This document shows, one piece after another, positions 1 to 5,586 of a stretch of 5,586 bases of DNA (within the stretch, counting starts at the first letter, position 1; every line of letters starts with the position of its first letter). This DNA is from an uncultured bacterium (GTDB lineage Bacteria; UBP6; UBA1177; JAKLFG01), in assembly GCA_938048925.1 (NCBI GenBank), contig CALITV010000080.1, positions 1 through 5,586 on the forward strand, in the 5' to 3' direction. The notes below the pieces were generated by a model. That model had not been told where the DNA came from. It saw only the letters and a list, made by a program, of their open reading frames with translations, and ran no database searches. Position numbers and translations under genes: made by a program.

Positions 1-1240
1 TCTCGCGTCCCGTCTGCTCGGGAACCGGTGTCTGGACGAATGAGCAATCGAAGCCGATTTCGCGTTCGGGGTGGGTAATGCGGAATCCGGCGTGCACCGA
101 TCCCGACTCATGCCAGCGGTCTTGCGGCCGCATGCCGTGGCGGTTTTCATAGGTAATCCAGTGATGCCACATCCCGCCGACGACCGGGGCGATTTTGTAG
201 TCGTGACCGATGGTGAATGCATACGAGATGCCGCCGGAGAGTCGAAGCGGCTCGTAACCGTAGGTCATGGTGTTCTGGCTGGCGAGGTAGCGCTGATCGG
301 CGTTCTCATAGTCCCATCCCCATACCTGCGTCTTGTTTTGGAGTTCTATCTGGCCGTTGTTTGACTGGAGGTGAAGGGTGCCGGTGATGACGAGGTCCTC
401 GATAGGGTAGGCGGCGAAGCCGAAGTGAGGCGAGAGCGACCCGGTGACCGTGATCTTCGAGTTGAGTATTTGAAACGAGGGGTCGGAAGAGTCGGGGACA
501 TAGACATCGGTTTGGGTGAGCGTGTAACTGGTGAATGAGAGGCCGGCGCCGAGATGGAGATAGTCGTTTACCTTGCCGCCGAGTCCGACGGCGATATTGA
601 ACTGTTGGGAGCGGTCTTCGAGGAGTTCGAAGTGGAGCGAGTTGCTGAAGAACTGTTCGCGTTCGTCGTTGTAGTAGGGAGTCTGCGTCTGGACGCTCGT
701 TGCGGGGAGGAGCAGGTAGAGGCCGAAGGTAAGCCGCTCTTCGATGATCGTTTTGGTGGCGCCGATGGCGAGGACCATCTTGATGTCGTTGTAGTCGGCG
801 CTGCCGCGCGCACGAAGCAGTTTGTTGGTCGGCAGCGGTGTGAACCGCTGTTCAGGGTAGGGGACATCGTCACCGACATGGGTGATCTGGTCGGATGCCG
901 CTTTGTCGTAGATGGTGTCGGGGATGTTGACATCGGGGATACCGTCGCCGTTCGCATCGGAGGTGGGGCGTGCGAAGTGGTTGATGTCGAGCGCCTCGAC
1001 CATCATGAAAAAGCCGAGTTTCGCCGAATCGGGCATTTTCACGAGCAGCGCCGGGTTGAAGTAGGCCGCCTCGGAGCCGCCGGAGATCGTTCGCATCGAG
1101 AAGGGATTTGCACTGTCGGGCGCGCCGATGAGTTCGAGGAGCGACGATGCTCCGAGGATGGTAGGGAGTATTGCCAAGAGAGCAGCGAGCAAGTATCGCA
1201 CCGGATGTTTCCTCGTCGAATGTCCCAAAACAGATGGCAT
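1..1240 (-). CDS. FadL/OmpP1-like outer-membrane beta-barrel protein (partial, C-terminus off the left edge)
   Basis: The minus-strand frame is open from the ATG at 1240 to the window edge, giving 413 residues. A signal peptide is evident: a basic start, then a hydrophobic core YLLAALLAILPTILGA (residues 16-31) with likely cleavage after Ala. The mature start resembles FadL-type channels: a Gly/Ser-rich stretch, then EAAYFNPALL (about 57-66) matching the family's asparagine-proline-alanine segment. Alternating strands follow, such as FNIAVGLGGKVNDYLHLGAGLSF, whose polar/apolar alternation fits a barrel. Near the visible end is PVPEQTGR, so probably only a short C-terminal piece is missing. 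FadL relatives move hydrophobic compounds across the outer membrane; the substrate here is unknown. A loop DANGDGIPD at 95-103 looks calcium-binding. The start is uncertain: GTG at 1201 gives a compact signal peptide (MRYLLAALL...) and has AGGA 8 nt upstream. The gene lies 45 bp downstream of fhs on the same strand. Family assignment is by pattern recognition only. Confidence 0.78.
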   Translation of the reverse strand, partial: MPSVLGHSTRKHPVRYLLAALLAILPTILGASSLLELIGAPDSANPFSMRTISGGSEAAYFNPALLVKMPDSAKLGFFMMVEALDINHFARPTSDANGDGIPDVNIPDTIYDKAASDQITHVGDDVPYPEQRFTPLPTNKLLRARGSADYNDIKMVLAIGATKTIIEERLTFGLYLLLPATSVQTQTPYYNDEREQFFSNSLHFELLEDRSQQFNIAVGLGGKVNDYLHLGAGLSFTSYTLTQTDVYVPDSSDPSFQILNSKITVTGSLSPHFGFAAYPIEDLVITGTLHLQSNNGQIELQNKTQVWGWDYENADQRYLASQNTMTYGYEPLRLSGGISYAFTIGHDYKIAPVVGGMWHHWITYENRHGMRPQDRWHESGSVHAGFRITHPEREIGFDCSFVQTPVPEQTGRE

Positions 1241-1266
1241 TATGGCCTCTTTACTATCCGAGTCAA
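1239..1266 (-). promoter_or_regulatory. Candidate sigma70-type promoter for the outer-membrane protein gene
   Basis: On the minus strand, TTGACT (1261-1266) is followed after 16 nt by CATAAT (1239-1244). Each box matches five of six positions of the sigma70 consensus. It sits in the short AT-richer gap after fhs, so the barrel gene may have its own transcript. The -10 box overlaps the ATG at 1240; if it is used, transcription would begin near 1232 and translation would have to start downstream, most simply at GTG 1201. The family of sigma factor in this organism is assumed, not known. Confidence 0.45.
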
Positions 1267-1285
1267 GAAAGGGGGAAGAAACGCT

Positions 1286-2950
1286 TCAAAAAAGACCGGA
1301 GACGATTCCGTCGGCGGAAAGATCCATTCGTTCGGCGGCGGGCGATTCGGGAAGCCCCGGCATTGTCATGATGTCGCCGGCATAGACGACAATGAAGCCG
1401 GCACCGGCGCAGACTTTGATGTCGCGCACTTCGAGCGTAAATGCGGTGGGTTTTCCGCGGAGGTCGGGCTGGTCGGAGAGTGACGACTGGGTTTTTGCCA
1501 TGCACAGGGGAAGCATCGCATAGCCCCACGAAGTCAGTTCTTCTATTTTGGCGAGCACGGTGCGGGGTATATGCACCGCCGCGGCGCCATAGATCGTTTT
1601 GGCTATCTTTTCGATTTTTTCGGGCAGAGGGTCGGACAAATCGTAAACGAACCGAATCGGACCGTGATCTTGTTGTGCCAGTTGCCACACCTCGTCGGCA
1701 AGATTACCTGCTCCCGCGCCCCCGCGACTCCATACTTCGATCGCAAAGCAGGGGACGCCGATTTCTTTGCAGAGTTCTGCTGCTGTGGCGATCTCTGTCG
1801 GCGAATCGTCGGGAAACCGATTGATCGCAACCACGACAGGGCGTCCGAAGAAGCGCATGTTCTCGATGTGTTGAGCGAGGTTGGGAAATCCGCGTTCGAT
1901 GGCCGTCGGATCGTTCTGGAGAAGATTCTTACGTGCGATGCCGCCGTGATACTTCAGCGCCCGCACCGTCGCAACGATGACGACGACATCGGGGGGGCGG
2001 ACTCCTTTTTGACGCGAGACGAGGTCGAAGAACTTCTCGCCGCCGAGGTCAGAGCCGAAACCCGCTTCGGTTACCACGATGTCGGCAAAGCGGCGTGCGA
2101 TGTCCATTGCGATGACCGAGTTGGTCCCGTGGGCAATGTTGGCGAACGGGCCGGCATGACCGAGTGCCGGATTACCTTCGATGGTTTGGACAAGGTTCGG
2201 CATCAGGGCATGTTGGAGGAGAATTGCCATGGCGCCCGGTGCGTTGAAGTCGCGTGCATAGAGGGGCGCCCCTTGCGGTTTGATGGCAACGATGATGTTC
2301 GCCAGCCGTCGCTTGAGATCCTCGATGTCATAGGCGAGCGCAAGTATGGCCATGATTTCGGAAGATGCGGTGATCTCGAATTTGCTTTCGCGTACCTGTC
2401 CCGCCTCTTTTCCGAGGCCGATGACTATGTTTCGAAGGGCACGGTCGTTCATGTCGAGGACCCGATGCCAGACGATCTCACGCGGTAGGAGACACTGCTG
2501 GGTGACCCGCGCATACTGGTTGTCTATGAGTGCCGCAAGCAGGTTATGCGCCGCGGTGACAGCATGTATGTCGCCGGTGAAGTGAAGGTTGATATCGGTC
2601 ATCGGCAGCACCTGCGCATAGCCGCCGCCTGCGGCGCCGCCTTTGACACCGAATACCGGTCCGAGTGATGGTTCACGGAGGGTAACAATGCTGGGTACGC
2701 CGATCCGATTGAGCGTGTCCGACAGGCCGATGGAGACGGTCGTTTTTCCTTCACCGAGCGGTGTCGGTGTCATTGCGGTAACGAGTACTTGGCGGGCACG
2801 CGGTTCGGCGAGTGAGCGTGCCGAAAGTTTTATTTTGGCGATATAGTCGCCATAGTGTTCAAGATGTTCTTTGCCGAGTCCCATGCGTTCGGCGATAGAC
2901 TCGATGGGGCGGAGAGGTGTGCTGGTTGCGATTTCGAGGTCGGTCGGCAA
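1286..2950 (-). CDS. fhs: Formate-tetrahydrofolate ligase (10-formyl-THF synthetase)
   Basis: This cytosolic enzyme (EC 6.3.4.3) joins formate to tetrahydrofolate with ATP to give 10-formyl-THF, for purine and one-carbon metabolism or the methyl branch of the Wood-Ljungdahl pathway. The product is about 554 residues, the usual length for the monofunctional bacterial enzyme, with no dehydrogenase/cyclohydrolase fusion. Visible signatures are the P-loop TPTPLGEGKTT (61-71), the glycine-rich GVKGGAAGGGY (101-111), GPFANIAHG (267-275), TEAGFGSDLGGEKFFD (294-309), VATVRALKYHGG (326-337) and a GDIMTMPGLP segment near the end. The last residues, DGIVSGLF, match the usual family terminus. I chose TTG at 2950: it is preceded by GGAGGAG (2954-2960), and translation then begins M-PTDLEIA, like the usual (S/T)D-hydrophobic-EIA start. 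An ATG at 2962 is in frame, four codons upstream, but has no Shine-Dalgarno sequence before it. Function is confident; whether it serves acetogenesis or only biosynthesis cannot be told from here. Confidence 0.97.
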   Translation of the reverse strand: MPTDLEIATSTPLRPIESIAERMGLGKEHLEHYGDYIAKIKLSARSLAEPRARQVLVTAMTPTPLGEGKTTVSIGLSDTLNRIGVPSIVTLREPSLGPVFGVKGGAAGGGYAQVLPMTDINLHFTGDIHAVTAAHNLLAALIDNQYARVTQQCLLPREIVWHRVLDMNDRALRNIVIGLGKEAGQVRESKFEITASSEIMAILALAYDIEDLKRRLANIIVAIKPQGAPLYARDFNAPGAMAILLQHALMPNLVQTIEGNPALGHAGPFANIAHGTNSVIAMDIARRFADIVVTEAGFGSDLGGEKFFDLVSRQKGVRPPDVVVIVATVRALKYHGGIARKNLLQNDPTAIERGFPNLAQHIENMRFFGRPVVVAINRFPDDSPTEIATAAELCKEIGVPCFAIEVWSRGGAGAGNLADEVWQLAQQDHGPIRFVYDLSDPLPEKIEKIAKTIYGAAAVHIPRTVLAKIEELTSWGYAMLPLCMAKTQSSLSDQPDLRGKPTAFTLEVRDIKVCAGAGFIVVYAGDIMTMPGLPESPAAERMDLSADGIVSGLF

Positions 2951-2953
2951 CGG

Positions 2954-2960
2954 CTCCTCC
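2954..2960 (-). promoter_or_regulatory. Ribosome binding site deciding the fhs start
   Basis: GGAGGAG on the minus strand is a near-ideal Shine-Dalgarno sequence. Its GGAGG core ends 5 nt before TTG 2950. It lies immediately downstream of, and partly overlaps, the in-frame ATG at 2960-2962, so it could not serve that ATG. The stretch upstream of the ATG (CACTTTCATCGC) has no purine-rich ribosome site. Confidence 0.6.
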
Positions 2961-2982
2961 ATGCGATGAAAGTGTTTGTGGA

Positions 2983-3011
2983 ATCTTAACGAAGATCATC
3001 CCAAAAAACAA
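2983..3011 (-). promoter_or_regulatory. Weak candidate promoter for fhs
   Basis: On the minus strand, TTGTTT (3006-3011) and TAAGAT (2983-2988) are separated by 17 nt. They match only three and four of six consensus positions. Initiation would fall near 2976, about 26 nt before the preferred TTG start. It is the best-spaced pair I see in front of fhs, but the match is modest and could be chance in an AT-richer stretch. Confidence 0.28.
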
Positions 3012-3036
3012 CCGGATCTCACCGATGGCGAAAAAG

Positions 3037-3065
3037 TTGTCAAGAGGAGGTGTCTTGCATATAGT
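3037..3065 (+). promoter_or_regulatory. Candidate sigma70-type promoter for pckA
   Basis: TTGTCA (3037-3042) and TATAGT (3060-3065) are separated by exactly 17 nt; each matches five of six consensus positions. Initiation would be expected near 3072, leaving a leader of about 33 nt before the ATG at 3105. This rules against the longer in-frame start at 2976, which lies upstream of the promoter. An inverted repeat GGAGG/CCTCC brackets the -10 box. Confidence 0.6.
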
Positions 3066-3070
3066 CCTCC
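3046..3070. repeat. Inverted repeat around the pckA -10 box (possible operator)
   Basis: GGAGG (3046-3050) and CCTCC (3066-3070) form a 5-bp dyad with a 15-nt centre that contains the TATAGT box. The position would suit a repressor or activator site, but five-base arms are short enough to occur by chance, and I do not recognise the motif of any regulator. Confidence 0.22.
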
Positions 3071-3092
3071 GATGCCGCATGTTGGTTTTTGT

Positions 3093-3100
3093 AAGGGGGA
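3093..3100 (+). promoter_or_regulatory. Ribosome binding site of pckA
   Basis: AAGGGGGA ends 4 nt before the ATG at 3105. It is a purine-rich Shine-Dalgarno-like sequence with one mismatch to AAGGAGG, and it supports that start over the in-frame ATGs at 2976 and 3123. Confidence 0.6.
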
Positions 3101-3104
3101 ATCT

Positions 3105-4757
3105 ATGCAGCGTGTAGAGCTCATGGAACGAATCGAACAGTTGCTCAAGAGTCATCCGAAGGTCGAGTTCAATGTGTCACGCGAAGAACTCATCTTTCAT
3201 GCCGTGACCCGCGGTAAAACGCTCATCACGGTCAGCGGTTCGCTCGCGACATGGACGCCGATTGAGTCCACCGGGCGTAGCCCCAAAGATACGCTCATCG
3301 TGAGGCGCCCCGAAAGCGAGATGAGCATAGATTGGACGAGCCCCGCCTGCAATCCCTGCACCCCTGACACCTTCGAGGTGCTCTTCAACGACGCGCTCGA
3401 GTTTCTCTCGAAGAAGCAGTCGTTCTATGTGACCGACCGGGTCCTCGGCGCCGATCCGGTCTATGCGCTTCCCTGCCGCACCATTACCGACCGGTCGCTC
3501 GTTGCGCTGTTCACCGACAACATGTTTCGGCCGGTTCCCCCCGATATTCACAAAAGTATCTTTGCCGACAAGGGCTTCACGATTCTTGCGCTTCCCTACA
3601 ACAAACTCGATGCCAACAAATATGTCGGCCGCCTTCGCAAACTGCCGAGCGGGAAGACGAGCGACATGGCGATAGTCATGGATTTCGATAACCGCATCGG
3701 TATCGTCATCGGATCGGCCTATCTCGGCACCGTCAAAAAGATGATGTTCACCGTGATGAACTACTACCTCCCCGAGGCGGGCATCCTGCCGCTCCATTGC
3801 TCGGCGAACGAGGGAAAAAAAGGCGACTGCGCCCTCATGCTCGGTCTGTCGGGGACCGGCAAGACGACCCTCTCGGCCGATCCGGAGCGGGCGCTCATCG
3901 GTGACGACGAGCATGGGTGGGACGATCACGGCATCGCCAACTTCGAGTATGGCTGCTATGCAAAACTCATCAATCTCAACAGAGAAAAGGAGCCCGACAT
4001 TTACAACGCCATCTTCCATCAGGCGCACCATCTCAAACACGGCGCGATCATCGAGAATGTCATGGTGTTCCCCGACGGGACCTTCGATCTCTTCGATGGC
4101 CGGCTCACCGAGAACAGCCGCGGCAGTTTTCCGCTCTCGTTCCTGCCGAAGGTAAAGGAGTCGGCAACCGGTGGTCACCCGACGACGATTCTTTTTCTTA
4201 CCGCCGACGCAAACGGCGTTCTGCCGCCGGTCGCAAAACTCACCAAAGAACAGGCGATGCTGTGGTATCTCATGGGCTACACCTCGAAACTTGCCGGCAC
4301 CGAAACGGGCGTCAAGGACCCCGAGAGCACTTTTTCCCGCTTCTTCGGGGAACCGTTCTTCCCGCGCAATCCCAACGATTATATCAACCTTTTCGGCGAG
4401 AAACTCGAGAAGCACCATGTCCATGTCTATCTAGTCAACACCGGCTGGTCGGGCGGCCCCTACGGAAAAGGAAAGCGCATGGACATTACTGTGACCCGGC
4501 GCATCGTCTCGGCGGCCCTGAGCGGTGAACTCGAACCGGTGCCTTACCGCGAGGACACACTCTTCCATATCATGGTCCCCGAGCAGTGCCCCGGCGTTGA
4601 TCCCACTATCCTCAACCCCATCAACACATGGGAGGACAAAGAGGCCTTCCACTACCGTGCCGAGAAACTCGCCGAAGAGTTTTCGCGTCACTTCGACCGT
4701 GCTTACGGTTTGCGCAACATCAACCCGGCAGTCGTCAAGCAGTGTCCCGGAAAATAG
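3105..4757 (+). CDS. pckA: Phosphoenolpyruvate carboxykinase (ATP)
   Basis: This cytosolic enzyme (EC 4.1.1.49) converts oxaloacetate and ATP to phosphoenolpyruvate, CO2 and ADP. That is the entry to gluconeogenesis, reversible to carboxylation in some anaerobes. The 550-residue length fits the ATP-type family (E. coli has 540). Visible landmarks, numbered from ATG 3105: substrate-binding Arg58 in GRSPKD; Tyr206 and Lys211-Lys212 in GSAYLGTVKK; metal ligand His231 in LHCSAN; the P-loop GLSGTGKTT (247-255); Asp267-Asp268 in IGDDEHGWDD; Arg339 in ENSRG; FLTADANGVLPPV; and the adenine-side NTGWSGGPYGKGKRM. All residues I associate with catalysis are present, so it should be active. One oddity is that the usual glutamate in Y-x-G-E-x-K-K is Thr209. 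The start at 3105 is supported by the ribosome site and by the promoter just upstream. It is divergent from fhs and convergent with the transporter gene, hence probably a single-gene transcript. Confidence 0.97.
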   Translation: MQRVELMERIEQLLKSHPKVEFNVSREELIFHAVTRGKTLITVSGSLATWTPIESTGRSPKDTLIVRRPESEMSIDWTSPACNPCTPDTFEVLFNDALEFLSKKQSFYVTDRVLGADPVYALPCRTITDRSLVALFTDNMFRPVPPDIHKSIFADKGFTILALPYNKLDANKYVGRLRKLPSGKTSDMAIVMDFDNRIGIVIGSAYLGTVKKMMFTVMNYYLPEAGILPLHCSANEGKKGDCALMLGLSGTGKTTLSADPERALIGDDEHGWDDHGIANFEYGCYAKLINLNREKEPDIYNAIFHQAHHLKHGAIIENVMVFPDGTFDLFDGRLTENSRGSFPLSFLPKVKESATGGHPTTILFLTADANGVLPPVAKLTKEQAMLWYLMGYTSKLAGTETGVKDPESTFSRFFGEPFFPRNPNDYINLFGEKLEKHHVHVYLVNTGWSGGPYGKGKRMDITVTRRIVSAALSGELEPVPYREDTLFHIMVPEQCPGVDPTILNPINTWEDKEAFHYRAEKLAEEFSRHFDRAYGLRNINPAVVKQCPGK

Positions 4758-4763
4758 GGGCGG

Positions 4764-5586
4764 TCAGCGACAGGACTGGTGCACCGCTGGCGAACGCCGC
4801 GGTGAGAGAAGCGCGCCCGCGACAATGATGAGTGCGCCGCCGCCAAGAATGAAGGCGTTGGGGAGAAGTGAAAGGAAAACGATCTCATTGACGGCGGTAA
4901 ACACGATGGTGAGGAGAAAGAGCACCGACGCCGTATTGACCGGAATGTCGCGGAGCGCATAATTCCAGCAGAGATAGGCGCCGCCCGATTGGAAAACGCC
5001 CATCTCGAGAAGCCAAAACCATTCGTCGGGCTGCCGCGGTTTCGGGCAGTCGCGCAAAAGGAGGGGCATGACGAGTACCGCAGAGACGGCGAATATCTTG
5101 AAAAGAAACTGGATGACTTTGATCGGATCGGTGCGAATCGGCCGCACGAGGTCGGCCGAAAAGTACACATACCACCCGAAGGTGGCACCGGCGAGTACTG
5201 CCCAGAAAATACCGATGCCGACATTGTTATCGCCGAAAGAAAAGGTATCCTTGCCATAGACGATGAGGAGCATACCGCAGAGCGAGAGAATGAGCGCCAT
5301 CGTTTCCCGTCGTGTCGGGCTGACGCCGGCAAGGAAGAAGGAGAACAGGAAAACGAACACCGGTGAGAGATTTTCGAGGATCATGACGAGCGTTCCCGAT
5401 ATTGAAACGAGAGCAAGATGAAAGGTTATCGTGTTCAGAAAAAGGCCGACGAACGAGAGCAAAAGAACGGTCTTCCACCGCTCGCGCCACTCTACGGAGA
5501 GGTTGCCGGTAACAGCAAGGAAGGTTCCGAAGATGCAGGCGCCGATGATGACGCGCGCCGCCGCAACCCACAACATATCAACGCCG
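4764..5586 (-). CDS. EamA/DMT-superfamily transporter (partial, N-terminus off the right edge)
   Basis: The minus-strand frame stays open through 5586, so the ATG at 5576 is probably internal; codons before it read G-V-D. The last 270 residues from that ATG contain about nine hydrophobic segments, starting with LWVAAARVIIGACIFGTFL, which resembles the second helix of ten-helix EamA proteins. Helix 1 is therefore missing from the window. The two-repeat layout is visible: LSPVFVFLFSFFLAG then a GMLLIVYG helix close the first half, and VLFLLTIVFTAVNEIVFL then GGGALIIVAGALLS close the second. A hydrophilic loop (RDCPKPRQPDEW) separates helices 7 and 8, and a short basic tail (SPRRSPAVHQSCR) follows helix 10. 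Members carry out inner-membrane exchange or export of metabolites such as amino acids or nucleotides; the substrate cannot be assigned. Its TGA lies 6 bp from the converging pckA stop. Confidence 0.88.
   Translation of the reverse strand, partial: GVDMLWVAAARVIIGACIFGTFLAVTGNLSVEWRERWKTVLLLSFVGLFLNTITFHLALVSISGTLVMILENLSPVFVFLFSFFLAGVSPTRRETMALILSLCGMLLIVYGKDTFSFGDNNVGIGIFWAVLAGATFGWYVYFSADLVRPIRTDPIKVIQFLFKIFAVSAVLVMPLLLRDCPKPRQPDEWFWLLEMGVFQSGGAYLCWNYALRDIPVNTASVLFLLTIVFTAVNEIVFLSLLPNAFILGGGALIIVAGALLSPRRSPAVHQSCR
4782..4804 (+). terminator. Strong hairpin 24 nt after the pckA stop (possible transcript end)
   Basis: CACCGC pairs with GCGGTG, and inside it GGC pairs with GCC around the loop GAAC, with a single bulged T: nine base pairs, eight of them GC. 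It lies just beyond pckA, inside the 3' coding end of the transporter gene. No run of T follows in either direction, so it is not a canonical intrinsic terminator. It might protect the pckA mRNA end or be chance in GC-rich coding DNA. Confidence 0.3.

Noticed and set aside
1276..1288. A small stem GAAG/CTTC at the fhs stop followed by a C/T run, as a possible terminator
   Set aside because: A four-pair stem with a mixed C/T tail is too weak to call.
554..1483. A 309-codon plus-strand open frame spanning the outer-membrane protein gene and the end of fhs
   Set aside because: It crosses two genes on the opposite strand; its low-complexity start and Arg/Gly-rich later part look like an antisense artefact.
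1571..2488. A 305-codon plus-strand open frame antisense to fhs
   Set aside because: It is a shadow of fhs codon use: no family resemblance, and no ribosome site or promoter that I can see.
3038..3043. A perfect TTGACA on the minus strand, a possible -35 box for fhs overlapping that of pckA
   Set aside because: No acceptable -10 hexamer occurs 15 to 19 nt downstream (GAGATC at 17 nt), so it is probably just the complement of the pckA -35 region.
2976..3104. A 43-codon N-terminal extension of pckA from ATG 2976
   Set aside because: The extension lies upstream of and across the likely promoter, has no similarity I recognise, and the ATG at 3105 has a good ribosome site and gives the usual family length.
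3177..4424. A 415-codon minus-strand open frame lying antisense within pckA
   Set aside because: It lies wholly inside a gene with clear family motifs, its product is rich in Arg, Glu and Val with no recognisable domain, and such antisense frames are common in GC-rich genes with C/G-ending codons.
1..5586. Search for CRISPR arrays, tandem repeats, tRNA genes, IS ends and defence or toxin-antitoxin genes
   Set aside because: None could be seen. The window is nearly filled by four recognisable coding regions with similar base composition and no sign of transfer.

Overview
The window reads as ordinary chromosomal DNA of a Gram-negative bacterium of moderately high GC content that I cannot place in a phylum. 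It encodes an outer-membrane beta-barrel, and its codons favour C or G at the third position. There are no RNA genes, insertion sequences, phage genes, CRISPR arrays or toxin/defence genes visible.

Layout, left to right. (1) About 1..1240, minus strand: a secreted FadL/OmpP1-like outer-membrane protein whose C-terminal end lies beyond the left edge. (2) 1286..2950 (or 2962), minus strand: a complete formate-tetrahydrofolate ligase (fhs), 45 bp upstream of the barrel gene and in the same direction. (3) About 2963..3104: a divergent intergenic region with a good sigma70-type promoter for the gene on its right and only a weak candidate for fhs. (4) 3105..4757, plus strand: a complete ATP-type phosphoenolpyruvate carboxykinase (pckA). 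(5) 4764 to beyond the right edge, minus strand: an EamA/DMT-family inner-membrane transporter lacking its first membrane segment in this window. It converges on pckA with only 6 bp between the stop codons.

The two enzymes are central-metabolism genes. Fhs activates formate onto tetrahydrofolate, feeding one-carbon units to purine, serine or acetyl-CoA routes. PckA links oxaloacetate and phosphoenolpyruvate. They are transcribed divergently, so they could share regulation but are not an operon. The barrel and the transporter suggest uptake or export, but their substrates cannot be read from sequence.

I found no convincing undescribed system. The observations worth checking are small: fhs probably starts at TTG; a promoter-like sequence overlaps the upstream ATG of the barrel gene, which argues for a GTG start; the barrel carries an EF-hand-like calcium loop; PckA has a substitution in a normally conserved active-site segment; an inverted repeat surrounds the pckA -10 box; and a strong hairpin sits just beyond the pckA stop, inside the transporter gene.
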